From assembly GCA_945897185.1 (NCBI GenBank), contig CAMDFC010000004.1, positions 1 through 64,000 on the forward strand: a DNA stretch of 64,000 nucleotides. Direction: 5' to 3'. The position numbers were made by a program, and so were the translations under genes. The notes beneath the pieces were generated by a model, which saw only the letters and a list, made by a program, of their open reading frames with translations, ran no database searches and was not told the DNA's origin. The stretch's first letter is position 1. Each line of letters begins with the position of its first letter. Positions 41,867 through 52,215 of the stretch are shown one piece after another. This DNA is from Chitinophaga pinensis. GTDB lineage: Bacteria > Bacteroidota > Bacteroidia > Chitinophagales > Chitinophagaceae.

Positions 41867-42949
41867 TTATTTATTTAGAAGAGATGCAAGTCTTGTTTGC
41901 AATTCCTCCCCTCTTAGATTTTTTCCAACAATGACACCGTTTGGATCAATTAAAAAATTCTGTGGTATGCTTTGGATTTTATATTGCACAGCAACAGCAT
42001 TACTCCAAAATTTTAAATCGCTCACCTGCGTCCAAGTTAATTTATCCTCCTTAACTGCTTTCAACCATGGATCTCGCGCTCTATCTAAGGAAACCCCAAA
42101 CACAGTAAAATTCTTGTCTTTGTATCTATTGAAGGCATTCACTACGTTTGGATTCTCTTGACGACATGGTCCGCACCAACTGGCCCAAAAATCAACCAAA
42201 ACATATTTTCCCCTGAAAGAGGACAACTTAACATCTTTACCATCTTGGTCTTGCTGTACAAAATCTGGCGCTTCAGTTCCAACAGATGCAAACTTTGCAT
42301 CCTCAACCAGCTTCAATGCTGATTTTCCAAAATAATTCATTTTGGCTTCTTCAGTAATTTTAGACAATCGCTGTTCCATAACAGCTGGATCGTCATTCAA
42401 CTGCATCATAACCAACAAAACAAAGGGAGCAACGGGTGAATTGTTATGCGCATTAATATACTCGTCCGTTTTTGCATTCACTTCTGAAACCACCTCACTG
42501 TAGGATTTACGAATAGCTCCATCAACATCTTTTTCGCCTGAATTTAATTTTTGTGCAAACGAAGAAAGCTTTGCAAACAAAGGATTAAAGGTTGAGTTGA
42601 ATAATGCGAAATCATCATGCGATTTTGATCCCGTAACTTTTGCATTTTGTAATACAAGCAGGTCACCTTCAATTACAATATTAGATACATCTAAAAAAAT
42701 CATTAACTTTTGCTGTGAATCTTTTATACTAAGTTGGTATAAGCCAGGCTCAGTAAGCATACCACTGGTCTCAAATTTTTCACCTGTAGACTTAAAAGTT
42801 GCCAATGTTGTTGGCGCCTGTTCCTCATTCCTTAAAATCAACTCAGTCTTGTCCTTTATCCCTTTTATTGTTCCTCTGATACTGAACTTTCCTCCTTGAG
42901 CAAAAGAGATCACGGGCAATGCCAAAAATACCAATAATAAATATTTCAT
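41867..42949 (-). CDS. TlpA-like thiol-disulfide protein with N-terminal DUF4369-like domain
   Basis: GKYVLVDFWASWCGPCRQENPNVVNAF; N-terminal FSIRGTIKGIKDKTELILRN; ATGA overlap with hisIE. Confidence 0.92.
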   Translation of the reverse strand: MKYLLLVFLALPVISFAQGGKFSIRGTIKGIKDKTELILRNEEQAPTTLATFKSTGEKFETSGMLTEPGLYQLSIKDSQQKLMIFLDVSNIVIEGDLLVLQNAKVTGSKSHDDFALFNSTFNPLFAKLSSFAQKLNSGEKDVDGAIRKSYSEVVSEVNAKTDEYINAHNNSPVAPFVLLVMMQLNDDPAVMEQRLSKITEEAKMNYFGKSALKLVEDAKFASVGTEAPDFVQQDQDGKDVKLSSFRGKYVLVDFWASWCGPCRQENPNVVNAFNRYKDKNFTVFGVSLDRARDPWLKAVKEDKLTWTQVSDLKFWSNAVAVQYKIQSIPQNFLIDPNGVIVGKNLRGEELQTRLASLLNK

Positions 42950-43545
42950 TTCTGATGTCTAGTTTTAAGTACCTCAATTACTTCGTCTAAAGTATGTCCT
43001 TTACTGTTAAGTAAAAGTAAATAATGAAATAGCAAGTCAGCTCCTTCATTAAGGAATTTATCCTTGTTGTTGTCCTTTGCTTCTATCACCAATTCCACCG
43101 CTTCTTCTCCAACTTTTTGGGCAATTTTATTAATCCCTTTTTCAAACAGTGATTTTACATAAGAATTTTCATCCCCTGCAGACTTTCTCTCTTCTATAAC
43201 TGATTCCAGATACCCAAGAAACCCTTCATGCACATTCAACTCATTCCAACAAGTATCTGAACCGGTATGGCAAACTGGACCAGTTGGTGCAGCTTTAATT
43301 AAGAGTGCATCGCCATCACAATCTAATGCATAGGAAACCAGCTTTAAAAAGTTACCGCTATCCTCTCCTTTTGTCCATAACCTAGACTTAGACCTACTGT
43401 AAAAAGTAACCTTTCCACTAGAACAGGTTTGTTCAAAAGCTTCTTTATTCATATACCCCAACATCAACACTTTGGATGTTTTACTATCCTGCACCACAGC
43501 TGGAACAAGCTTATCTAAAAACTTATCAAATGCTATATTCATCAA
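42946..43545 (-). CDS. hisI: Bifunctional phosphoribosyl-AMP cyclohydrolase / phosphoribosyl-ATP pyrophosphatase
   Basis: VPAVVQDSKTSKVLMLGYMNKEAFEQT; SRLWTKGEDSGNFL; C-terminal QKVGEEAVELVIEAK. Confidence 0.96.
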   Translation of the reverse strand: MMNIAFDKFLDKLVPAVVQDSKTSKVLMLGYMNKEAFEQTCSSGKVTFYSRSKSRLWTKGEDSGNFLKLVSYALDCDGDALLIKAAPTGPVCHTGSDTCWNELNVHEGFLGYLESVIEERKSAGDENSYVKSLFEKGINKIAQKVGEEAVELVIEAKDNNKDKFLNEGADLLFHYLLLLNSKGHTLDEVIEVLKTRHQK

Positions 43546-43557
43546 AACAAAATTAAA

Positions 43558-44316
43558 TCATTTTATTCGCACAGGAATATGCTTGTTATTTAAATAGGTC
43601 TTTAAAGCTGGAATCCGAATCTCCCCAAAATGAAAAACACTGGCGGCAAGCGCCGCGTCAGCACAACCATTTAAAACATCATAAAAGTGCTCAGGTTTAC
43701 CTCCACCACCAGAGGCTATAATGGGTACGCCAACTGAGTTTGATATTAGTGTGGTTATTTCTAATGCAAAACCCGCTTTGGTACCATCGTGGTCCATTGA
43801 AGTAAGTAAAATTTCTCCCGCACCTCTGCTTACCACTTCTTTTGCCCAATCGAGGCAAGTAAATTCAGTAGGTTTCCTACCCCCATTTGAGTAGACATAC
43901 CATTCGCCATCAACCTGTCTCTTTGCATCAATCGCTACAACAATACACTGACTTCCAAATTCCCCTGCCAATTTGTTGATTAATTCAGGTGAATTGAATG
44001 CTGCAGTATTTATTGAAACTTTATCGGCTCCACAATCCAATAAAATACGTACATCTTCCATAGATGAAATTCCACCTCCTACAGTAAATGGTATATTAAT
44101 AGTATGCGCTACTTTTTCAACAAGTGCAGAAAGTGTTTTTCTTTTTTCGTTTGTTGCAGTAATATCAAGAAAAACCAACTCATCAGCACCTTGCTCTGCA
44201 TACAAAGAAGCCAACGCTACAGGATCGCCAGCATCCCGTAAATTTACAAAATTTGTCCCTTTCACAGTTCTCCCATCCTTAATATCCAAACAAGGTATAA
44301 TTCGCTTTGCCAACAT
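43558..44316 (-). CDS. hisF: Imidazole glycerol phosphate synthase subunit HisF
   Basis: [59 protein letters not shown]. Confidence 0.97.
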   Translation of the reverse strand: MLAKRIIPCLDIKDGRTVKGTNFVNLRDAGDPVALASLYAEQGADELVFLDITATNEKRKTLSALVEKVAHTINIPFTVGGGISSMEDVRILLDCGADKVSINTAAFNSPELINKLAGEFGSQCIVVAIDAKRQVDGEWYVYSNGGRKPTEFTCLDWAKEVVSRGAGEILLTSMDHDGTKAGFALEITTLISNSVGVPIIASGGGGKPEHFYDVLNGCADAALAASVFHFGEIRIPALKTYLNNKHIPVRIK

Positions 44317-44318
44317 AT

Positions 44319-45047
44319 TTACTTAGTTTGTAAATTGAAAGATGCCAATGCTTCTAAAGTAATTTTGTTTTCATAAATAGCCTTACCTACAATAGCCCCA
44401 GCGCAACCTATTTTCCTCAACTCAATTAAATCATCTATAGAAGAAACACCACCACTTGCTATTAGTTTTATTGTGGGAAATCGTTCAATAATTTCACTAT
44501 AAAGTGAAAAAGATGGTCCCATTAACTTTCCATCTTTACTGATATCTGTACAAAAAATATTCACCATCCCAAGTTGTACATAGCCTTCAATAAAATCAAA
44601 AATATCAATCTCTGTTTCCTCTAACCAACCTCCAGTCATGATTTTATTGTTTCGCACATCCGCACCCAACAAAAATTTATCCTCACCAAATTGCTTTATC
44701 CAGCGTTTAAACGTTTCTGGGTCTTTTGCCGCAATGCTACCCACGGTAACATAATCAATCCCCAATCCTAAAATTTGTTCAACTTCGGTTTCCGTTTTTA
44801 CACCTCCTCCAAAATCAATGGAAAGAGAAGTTTGTTTTGCGATTTCTTCCGAAACGTTCCAATTTACCACCTTACCCAACTTAGCACCATCAAGATCCAC
44901 CAGATGAACACGTTTGAATCCTAAAGAAGCATACATCTTGGCCATTTCAAGCGGACCAGTAGCATATTCGGTTTTGGATGCATAATCACCTTCAGTGAGT
45001 CGAACACATTTTCCTCCAATGATATCGATTGCCGGAATTATTTGCAT
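44319..45047 (-). CDS. hisA: HisA isomerase
   Basis: [45 protein letters not shown]. Confidence 0.96.
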   Translation of the reverse strand: MQIIPAIDIIGGKCVRLTEGDYASKTEYATGPLEMAKMYASLGFKRVHLVDLDGAKLGKVVNWNVSEEIAKQTSLSIDFGGGVKTETEVEQILGLGIDYVTVGSIAAKDPETFKRWIKQFGEDKFLLGADVRNNKIMTGGWLEETEIDIFDFIEGYVQLGMVNIFCTDISKDGKLMGPSFSLYSEIIERFPTIKLIASGGVSSIDDLIELRKIGCAGAIVGKAIYENKITLEALASFNLQTK

Positions 45048-45643
45048 CAGAATGGTATATTGATAAAGTTTTCTAAAATCTTAGACCCAACGGCAGCACT
45101 TTTCTCTGGGTGAAACTGCACTCCATAATAGTTTCTAATGTGCAAAGCAGAACTGTAGCTTCCACAATAGTTTGTTTCAGCAATGGTATGGATGCCTTTA
45201 TCTGCACGGTATCCATTCACAAAATAACAATACGCCCCTTCTTCTACACCATTGAACAGAGGCGAATTCAAACATTCAATTGTATTCCATCCAATTTGAG
45301 GAATTTTTTCTCCTGCCTGTGTGGATTTAAACTTCAGGACAGTTTCCTCAAAGAGTCCTAGACAGGTTGTGTTATTTTCTTCACTATAGGAACACATCAA
45401 TTGCATACCTAAACAAATACCCAACACAGGCTGTTTTAAATCGATAAGTAGTTTATCTAATTTTCTGTCCTGCAAATATTTCATGGCTGAACTGGCCTCA
45501 CCTACGCCTGGAAAAATTACCCGATCTGCAGAAAGAAGAACTTCATGGTCATCGGTAAGTGTAGCCATAATTCCTAAGCGCTCTAATGTAATCTGAACTG
45601 ACCTTACATTTCCTGCATTGTATTTTAATATAGCAATATTCAT
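45047..45643 (-). CDS. hisH: Imidazole glycerol phosphate synthase subunit HisH
   Basis: NIAILKYNAGNVRSV; VIFPGVGEASSAM; LGICLGMQLMCSYSEE; GVQFHPEKSA. Confidence 0.96.
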   Translation of the reverse strand: MNIAILKYNAGNVRSVQITLERLGIMATLTDDHEVLLSADRVIFPGVGEASSAMKYLQDRKLDKLLIDLKQPVLGICLGMQLMCSYSEENNTTCLGLFEETVLKFKSTQAGEKIPQIGWNTIECLNSPLFNGVEEGAYCYFVNGYRADKGIHTIAETNYCGSYSSALHIRNYYGVQFHPEKSAAVGSKILENFINIPF

Positions 45644-46419
45644 TATTCTTCATTAAGAACAGCCCTCACAAAAGCTGCAGCAACAATACCTGGGTCGTTT
45701 GCGTTGTGCAAAGCCTTTATAAAAGCAGACCCAATAATTGCTCCATTTGCATGAGGCTTCACAAAATCAAAAGAAGCTTTGTCTTTTATACCAAACCCAA
45801 CCAAAAACGGATTATTAAGTGCATAGGACTTTAACCTATCTAGGTAAGCCACAACATGATCAAAATCTTTTTCATTGCCAGTGGTAGAAGATGAAGAGAC
45901 TGCATACACAAACCCGGAGCTAAGTTCATCAAGTTTACGAACTCGGGCTTCACTGGTTTCAGGTGTCACCAAAAAAACAAAATCAAGACCGTTACGTTTT
46001 ACAATATCTCCATAAACATTTTCAAATTCATATGCGGGTAAATCTGGCAGTATTAAGCCATCAACACCTACTTGAGCAGCATGTTCACAAAATTTTTGAA
46101 ACCCATATTGCAACACTGGATTCATGTACCCCATCAGAACTACGGGCAAGGTAATTTCCTGTCTAAATGCTTTTAGTTGACTAAATAATTTCTCAATAGA
46201 CATGCCATTTTCAATTGCAACAGCGCTACTCTCCTGTATAACCGGACCATCTGCTAATGGATCGCTGTAGGGCATTCCAATTTCTATTAAATCAGCTCCC
46301 CCATTTTGAATGCCTCTCATTACCTCTAGGGTACTTTCTAATGTTGGGTATCCCGCCGTAAAATAAACATTCAAAACGCCATTGGGCTTTCTACTAAACA
46401 ACTCTTCAATTCTTCCCAT
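45643..46419 (-). CDS. trpA: Tryptophan synthase alpha subunit
   Basis: NVYFTAGYPTLESTLEVM; DLIEIGMPYSDPLADGPVIQESSAVAI. Confidence 0.97.
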   Translation of the reverse strand: MGRIEELFSRKPNGVLNVYFTAGYPTLESTLEVMRGIQNGGADLIEIGMPYSDPLADGPVIQESSAVAIENGMSIEKLFSQLKAFRQEITLPVVLMGYMNPVLQYGFQKFCEHAAQVGVDGLILPDLPAYEFENVYGDIVKRNGLDFVFLVTPETSEARVRKLDELSSGFVYAVSSSSTTGNEKDFDHVVAYLDRLKSYALNNPFLVGFGIKDKASFDFVKPHANGAIIGSAFIKALHNANDPGIVAAAFVRAVLNEE

Positions 46420-46430
46420 AACAAACTTTA

Positions 46431-47624
46431 TTAAACATCTAATGCATTCATGTAAGTGTCAAGGTCTTTGTCACCTCTACCACTCAGACAAATAACATTA
46501 ATATCATTTTTATTGAATTTAATTTGACTCAGCACCGAAAATGCATGGGCCGTTTCAAGTGCAGGAATAATACCTTCCAATTTAGAAATTTCAAATGCAG
46601 ACTGCATTGCTTCTTGGTCTGTGGCACTTAAAAAAACAGCCCTTCCTGAAGTATATAGATGGGCATGCATTGGACCAATACCTGGATAATCTAGTCCTGC
46701 TGAAATGCTATGCGGCTCCACTACTTGTCCATCTTTTGTTTGCATCACAATACTCTTGCTGCCATGTAAGATACCAGCAACACCCAATTGTGTAGTTGCA
46801 GCACTCATACCACTATTTACGCCATGACCAGCAGCTTCAACAGCCACAATTTCCACTTGTGGTTCATCTAAAAAATGATAAAATGCTCCTGCGGCATTAC
46901 TTCCCCCGCCCACGCAGGCTATAACGCGTGTAGGAAGAGAATTGCCTTCTTTTTCGAGCAATTGAGTTTTGATTTCTTCACTAATCACCGACTGAAACCT
47001 TGCCACCATATCAGGATATGGATGTGGACCTACTACTGATCCAATGATATAATGGGTATCGACAGGATGATTAATCCAATCGCGAATCGCTTCATTGGTT
47101 GCATCCTTTAAGGTTTTACTACCGCTGGTTGCAGGAATAACTTTTGCTCCAAGAATTTTCATTCTAGCAACGTTTGGTGCCTGACGTTTAATGTCTTTTT
47201 CACCCATATAAACAATACATTCTATTCCCTTTAAAGCGCACACTGTTGCTGTAGCAACACCATGTTGACCGGCTCCTGTTTCAGCAATAATTCTTTTTTT
47301 ACCCAAACGAATAGCCAATAATATCTGACCAATTGTGTTGTTTATTTTGTGAGCACCAGTATGACAGAGATCTTCTCGTTTAAGATAAATTTTTGTGTCA
47401 TGTTTGGCGCTGAGTCGCGCTGCATAAAAAAGAGGAGTTGGACGCCCAACATAATCTCTTAACAATTCATGGTATTCCTTTTGAAAGAGTGGATCTTGGT
47501 AGATACTCAGGTAAGCCTCTTTTAAAGTCTCTACATTTTGGTGTAGCATTTCAGGAATAAATGCTCCTCCAAAATCACCATAATAACCTTCAATGTCAGG
47601 AACAGAAAAACTTTTAACAGTCAT
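46431..47624 (-). CDS. trpB: Tryptophan synthase beta subunit
   Basis: KREDLCHTGAHKINNTIGQ; ETGAGQHGVATA; CVGGGSNAAGAFYHF. Confidence 0.98.
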   Translation of the reverse strand: MTVKSFSVPDIEGYYGDFGGAFIPEMLHQNVETLKEAYLSIYQDPLFQKEYHELLRDYVGRPTPLFYAARLSAKHDTKIYLKREDLCHTGAHKINNTIGQILLAIRLGKKRIIAETGAGQHGVATATVCALKGIECIVYMGEKDIKRQAPNVARMKILGAKVIPATSGSKTLKDATNEAIRDWINHPVDTHYIIGSVVGPHPYPDMVARFQSVISEEIKTQLLEKEGNSLPTRVIACVGGGSNAAGAFYHFLDEPQVEIVAVEAAGHGVNSGMSAATTQLGVAGILHGSKSIVMQTKDGQVVEPHSISAGLDYPGIGPMHAHLYTSGRAVFLSATDQEAMQSAFEISKLEGIIPALETAHAFSVLSQIKFNKNDINVICLSGRGDKDLDTYMNALDV

Positions 47625-48259
47625 GAGTTATTTTTTAAACTATCAACAAATTTTCGAATCAAACCCATATTTTTTATGCCCGGTGATACTTCAAATTTAC
47701 TATTCACATCAACTGCATAAAGGTCTTTTTGTATACTAGCAAGCTCATGTAATTCTTTACCCAATTCAGCACCAATTCCACCACTGAGAAAATAAGGTTT
47801 GCCTAATGCTTTATTACTAACCAATTTCCAATCAAATTGTTTACCCGTTCCTCCATACTTTTCGCCCATTGTGTCGAATAAAAAATAGTCAACAACATCC
47901 CTATACGGACTAACCCTTAATTCAATATCGTCTATTGTACCTACTCTAAATGCTTTTATAACCTTTACCTGTTTTGAGATTCGCTCGCAATAGGCTGGGG
48001 TTTCCTCTCCATGTAGTTGAACCATTTCAAGTCCCCAATCCGCAACTAACCGTAGTAAATCGCCTTCCTGTTCGTTAACAAAAACACCAATTTTTCTAAT
48101 GCTTATTTGCTGCGCTTTTGTTTCTGATGCTTGCATTTTATGCTTGCCTACATATCTTGGAGAATGGGGATAAAAAATCAATCCTGCATAATCAACCCCT
48201 AATAATTGGAGTTCATTTAATTGCTCAACACTTGTTATGCCACAAACCTTAATCAGCAT
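47621..48259 (-). CDS. trpF: Phosphoribosylanthranilate isomerase
   Basis: LIKVCGITSVEQL; DYAGLIFYPHSPRYV; VQLHGEETPAYCE; SGGIGAE. Confidence 0.95.
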   Translation of the reverse strand: MLIKVCGITSVEQLNELQLLGVDYAGLIFYPHSPRYVGKHKMQASETKAQQISIRKIGVFVNEQEGDLLRLVADWGLEMVQLHGEETPAYCERISKQVKVIKAFRVGTIDDIELRVSPYRDVVDYFLFDTMGEKYGGTGKQFDWKLVSNKALGKPYFLSGGIGAELGKELHELASIQKDLYAVDVNSKFEVSPGIKNMGLIRKFVDSLKNNS

Positions 48260-49044
48260 TATAATTTGATTTGATTTATGAATTCCCCCAGGGCGCTTCC
48301 AGGATCTGTGTTTTTCATGAAGTTTTCTCCTATAAGAAAAGCTTGGTATCCGTTTTCTTTGAACAAACGAACCTGAGCAGGATCATCAATTCCGCTTTCA
48401 GCTACTTTAATATATTGAGATGGAATAGCTGCAGCCATTCGTAAACTACGCTGAACATCTACGTCAAAAGTTTTTAAGCTGCGGTTATTGATTCCAACAA
48501 ATTGAACTGTATTGCAAATATGCTCAAGCTCCTCATCATCATGTAGCTCTAAAAGAACCTCCAAGCCAAGTTCATTTGCCAAATTAGAATATGAAGAAAC
48601 TTCTGCTGGAGTTAAACAGGCTGCAATAAGAAGTATCAGATCTGCACCCATTGCTTTGGCCTCATGAATTTGGTATTCATCAATTATGAAATCTTTTCGA
48701 AGAATTGGAATTGAGAGCTGTTTTCTTGCTGTAATTAGGTCTTGATCACTCCCTCCAAAAAAATCAACATCGGTAAGAATGGAAACTGCTGAAGCCCCAT
48801 TTTGTTGGTAACCCTGGGTTACTTCAACAACCTCTGCTTTTATATTTATATTACCCTTAGACGGTGACTTTCTTTTAAATTCTGCAATAATCCCCGAGCC
48901 TTCCCCATTTGATATTTTTGAGGAAAGGGAAAGCGGAGATCGCTGGTACATTTCAGCTTTTTGAAGCGCTGAAAGAGGCACAAGCTGTTTTTGGGATTCT
49001 ACCCATTCTTTTTTTCTACTAACTATTTTATCGAGTATACTCAT
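48259..49044 (-). CDS. trpC: Indole-3-glycerol phosphate synthase
   Basis: IIAEFKRKSPSKGNI; ASAVSILTDVDFFGGS; PILRKDFIIDEYQI; GINNRSLKTFDVD. Confidence 0.96.
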   Translation of the reverse strand: MSILDKIVSRKKEWVESQKQLVPLSALQKAEMYQRSPLSLSSKISNGEGSGIIAEFKRKSPSKGNINIKAEVVEVTQGYQQNGASAVSILTDVDFFGGSDQDLITARKQLSIPILRKDFIIDEYQIHEAKAMGADLILLIAACLTPAEVSSYSNLANELGLEVLLELHDDEELEHICNTVQFVGINNRSLKTFDVDVQRSLRMAAAIPSQYIKVAESGIDDPAQVRLFKENGYQAFLIGENFMKNTDPGSALGEFINQIKL

Positions 49045-49047
49045 AAC

Positions 49048-50043
49048 TTAAGCTTGAAGCGCAATTAATTTTTTATATACTCCAAATGCCTTTCCACCCA
49101 TTAAACTTTCAGTTGCATCAAAGCGTGCAGTTTCGTAATCAGTATATTTATCGGTAATAAGCAGAGCCAACGCAGCATTAGCCGTAACAACGGCATTTTG
49201 TGCTACTGTGCCTTTCCCTTTTAAAATATTCATGAAGATTTGTGCAGCAGCTTCAATGCTTTCACCACCATGTAAATCATGCTGATTAACATATTGTTTA
49301 CCCAATTGAAGTGGCGTTAAAATTGATTCCCCTGCCTTGGTAATCATTTTTACATCGGCTGTCAATGAAACCTCATCATACCCATCCAAAGAATGAATGA
49401 TTGCATACGCACGGTTTTCACCTTGCAACAAGTAATTATATATACGAGAGATTTCAAGGTTGTAAACGCCTATAAGCTGAAAAGCAGGATTTGATGGGTT
49501 AACCATTGGACCTAGGAGATTGAAGAAAGTTCTAACGCCGAGGTTTCTGCGAATTGTCGCTACTATTTTTAAAGCAGGATGAAAAACTGGTGCATGTAAG
49601 AAACACATGTTGGATTCGTCAATTTCTCTTTTAAGTGCTGCTGCATCGTTTTTAAATTTGTACCCAAGCGCTTCCATGAGGTTAGATGCCCCACTTATGG
49701 AACTTGCACCATAGGATCCATGTTTGGCAACTTGTTGACCAGTACCAGCAACAACAAAGCAAGAAAGCGTTGAAATATTAAATGTATTTTTCCCGTCACC
49801 GCCTGTCCCAACAATATCCATGACCTTTCTGTCTTCAAAATCCAATGCAACACACATCTCTAAGAGTGCCTCTCTGAAACCAATAAGCTCCTGCAGAGTG
49901 ATTGTCCGCATCAAGTAGACAGAAATGAATGTGCTCAATTCATATTCATTGTATGCCCCCTTACCTATATCCAGTAATACTTGCTTTGATTCACTTTGAG
50001 ACAAAGTCTGGTGTTCAAAAAGAAAGTTTAAAATCTTCTTCAT
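49048..50043 (-). CDS. trpD: Anthranilate phosphoribosyltransferase
   Basis: DIVGTGGDGKNTFNIST; KHGSYGASSISGASNLMEALG; VRTFFNLLGPMVNPS. Confidence 0.97.
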   Translation of the reverse strand: MKKILNFLFEHQTLSQSESKQVLLDIGKGAYNEYELSTFISVYLMRTITLQELIGFREALLEMCVALDFEDRKVMDIVGTGGDGKNTFNISTLSCFVVAGTGQQVAKHGSYGASSISGASNLMEALGYKFKNDAAALKREIDESNMCFLHAPVFHPALKIVATIRRNLGVRTFFNLLGPMVNPSNPAFQLIGVYNLEISRIYNYLLQGENRAYAIIHSLDGYDEVSLTADVKMITKAGESILTPLQLGKQYVNQHDLHGGESIEAAAQIFMNILKGKGTVAQNAVVTANAALALLITDKYTDYETARFDATESLMGGKAFGVYKKLIALQA

Positions 50044-50054
50044 ATTATCAAATA

Positions 50055-50657
50055 TTAAAAATCTTGAAAAGGATTTAACCAGTTCTCAATCATAGTCTTT
50101 CCTAAAGGCGTCAATAAACTTTCTGGATGAAATTGAACGCCTTGTACATCATAAACATGGTGTTTTAAAGACATAATCATTCCATGCTCATCCCATGAGG
50201 TTACTTCTAATTCTTTTGGAAATTGATCTCTATCTATAATCCAGCTGTGATAGCGTCCAACCTCTATTTCACTATCCAACCCCTTAAACAAATCATTTTT
50301 AAAAACAGATTTCTCCAAATCTTTCTTCAACTCAATTTTGGTAGCTACTCCATGAAAAACACGGGTGAGATTAGTTAGCCTTCCACCAAAAGCTTCTCCA
50401 ATAGCCTGATGACCCAAACAAACGCCTAAGATAGATTTCGATGCAGCATATTGTTTAATTAAAGGCAAAAGTATACCCGCTTCATTTGGTATACCTGGTC
50501 CGGGTGAGAGTATGATTTTATCAAACTCATTTACCTGATTAAGTGAAATTTCATCATTGCGAAAAACAGCTACTTTTTTCTTTATGATGTTCTCTACCAT
50601 TTGCACCAAATTATAGGTAAACGAATCGTAATTATCCAGTATTAGAATTTTACTCAC
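50055..50657 (-). CDS. trpG: Anthranilate synthase glutamine amidotransferase component
   Basis: ILILDNYDSFTYNLVQMVE; ILSPGPGIPNEAG; LGVCLGHQAIGEAFGG; GVQFHPESLLTP. Confidence 0.97.
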   Translation of the reverse strand: MSKILILDNYDSFTYNLVQMVENIIKKKVAVFRNDEISLNQVNEFDKIILSPGPGIPNEAGILLPLIKQYAASKSILGVCLGHQAIGEAFGGRLTNLTRVFHGVATKIELKKDLEKSVFKNDLFKGLDSEIEVGRYHSWIIDRDQFPKELEVTSWDEHGMIMSLKHHVYDVQGVQFHPESLLTPLGKTMIENWLNPFQDF

Positions 50658-50684
50658 TGTTTGATTATTTATCTTTTAATGATT

Positions 50685-52139
50685 TCATTTTCTATTCATT
50701 TCAGTTGCAAAACCAACTGCTTTCTTTAAAGCCCCAAGCTTATTGTTCACTTCCTGCAACTCGTTTGATGGGATACTTGAGGAAACAATACCAGCGCCTG
50801 CTTGATAAAAAAGGGTATTGGCTTTACTCAGAAAACTTCTTATTAAAATGGCTTGATTACAGGTGCCATCAAATCCGATGTAACCGATGGCACCACCATA
50901 AAATGACCTTGCTGTCTTTTCATATTTATTGATTAACTCCATCGCCTTAAATTTAGGAGCGCCACTCAAGGTGCCAGCAGGAAAGGTTTTTCCCATCAAT
51001 AAAAATGGATTTGCATTTTCGGGAACTGTACCAGTTACTTCACTTACTAGATGGATTACATGGGAATAGTATTTTACTTCTCGAAAATGAGAAACCTCTA
51101 CATTTTCACAGATTCTACTTAAATCATTTCGAGCAAGATCCACCAACATTACATGTTCTGCATTTTCTTTTGGATCTACCAACAATCTTTCTGCTTCCAA
51201 TTTGTCTGTAAGGTCATTCCCTGTTCTTTTGAAAGTACCCGCAATAGGATGTACAATCGCTTTACCGTTGGCAATGATTATTTGGCTTTCAGGAGAAGAT
51301 CCCATCAATTTATATTCACCGTAATCAAAATAGAACAAATACGGTGATGGATTAATCATTCTTAAAGCTCTATACACGTTAAACTCATCACCCTTGAATT
51401 TTTGTTCAAACCTTCTACTCAATACAATTTGAAAAACATCTCCCCTAAAACAATGCGCAATTCCTTTATCTACCATCTCCAAATATGCATTATCGTTGAG
51501 GTTAGATTGTTCAGGGCCATCCAATTCAAACGGGAACTGAGGTAAATCTCTGCTACAAATGATTTTTTCTACAGCCTTTTTATCCCCTTGAATGCCTTCA
51601 ACATGATTTTCTAATAAGAACAACTCATCTCTGAAATGATCAATGGCAATTACATATTGATAAAGTCTGTAACGCATCAGCGGAATCGCGGTTGTATCCG
51701 CATTCAAGAAACCATTACCCACATGCTGTGTATGATAGGGTTGCTCTGAAAATTTAATCGTTTCAAAAAATGGAATAGCATCATAACAAGTATAACCAAA
51801 AAGTCTTTGTGCAAATTTTATTTCTTTAGTTCCTTGTTCAACTTCGAAGCGCTGCATATAGCTCCATAACAAATCTGAAACTGCATCACTGGAAAATGAG
51901 GAACGGACTGGCAAAGATCCCGGATACTTAAACTCTACTTCTTCTTGATTTACAATTTCAATTCCTCCAATGGCGTTGATCGCAATAAATGAAAAACTAT
52001 TCTCAGTAGTATGGTGGTCAGTACTTTCTAACAGAATTGTATCACGAAACTTATCCCTTAATCTTAAATAGATGCCCACGGGAGTATAAAGGTCAGCTGC
52101 CATTTTATGTACAGAAGTGCTCAGTTGTATTTTTTTCAT
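50685..52139 (-). CDS. trpE: Anthranilate synthase component I
   Basis: FQIVLSRRFEQKFKGDEFNVYRALRMINPSPYLFYFDYGE; HPIAGTFKRTG; AGTLSGAPKFKAMELI; in operon with trpG. Confidence 0.97.
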   Translation of the reverse strand: MKKIQLSTSVHKMAADLYTPVGIYLRLRDKFRDTILLESTDHHTTENSFSFIAINAIGGIEIVNQEEVEFKYPGSLPVRSSFSSDAVSDLLWSYMQRFEVEQGTKEIKFAQRLFGYTCYDAIPFFETIKFSEQPYHTQHVGNGFLNADTTAIPLMRYRLYQYVIAIDHFRDELFLLENHVEGIQGDKKAVEKIICSRDLPQFPFELDGPEQSNLNDNAYLEMVDKGIAHCFRGDVFQIVLSRRFEQKFKGDEFNVYRALRMINPSPYLFYFDYGEYKLMGSSPESQIIIANGKAIVHPIAGTFKRTGNDLTDKLEAERLLVDPKENAEHVMLVDLARNDLSRICENVEVSHFREVKYYSHVIHLVSEVTGTVPENANPFLLMGKTFPAGTLSGAPKFKAMELINKYEKTARSFYGGAIGYIGFDGTCNQAILIRSFLSKANTLFYQAGAGIVSSSIPSNELQEVNNKLGALKKAVGFATEMNRK

Positions 52140-52152
52140 TTTCTATTGAGTT

Positions 52153-52180
52153 AAAAAAAAAGCCCCGAAATTTCGGGGCT
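52153..52180 (-). terminator. Candidate attenuator terminator upstream of trpE
   Basis: Perfect palindrome AGCCCCGAAATTTCGGGGCT (52161-52180), minus-strand U9 tract (52153-52161) ending 13 nt before the trpE ATG. Confidence 0.88.
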
Positions 52181-52215
52181 ATAACTATGCTGACAGACAA
52201 CAAGCTAGCTAGCCC
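52180..52215 (-). promoter_or_regulatory. Candidate antiterminator segment competing with the trpE-proximal terminator
   Basis: RNA GGGCUA-g-CUA-GCU pairs with AGC-a-UAG-uua-UAGCCC; the last arm continues into the terminator 5' arm (about 52175-52180). Confidence 0.65.

Noticed and set aside
52161-52180. Hairpin read simply as the smpB terminator
   Set aside because: It lies 133 nt past smpB and only about 13-22 nt before trpE, with a leader ORF and alternative pairing between; it may also stop smpB transcripts, but a plain terminator would block trpE.
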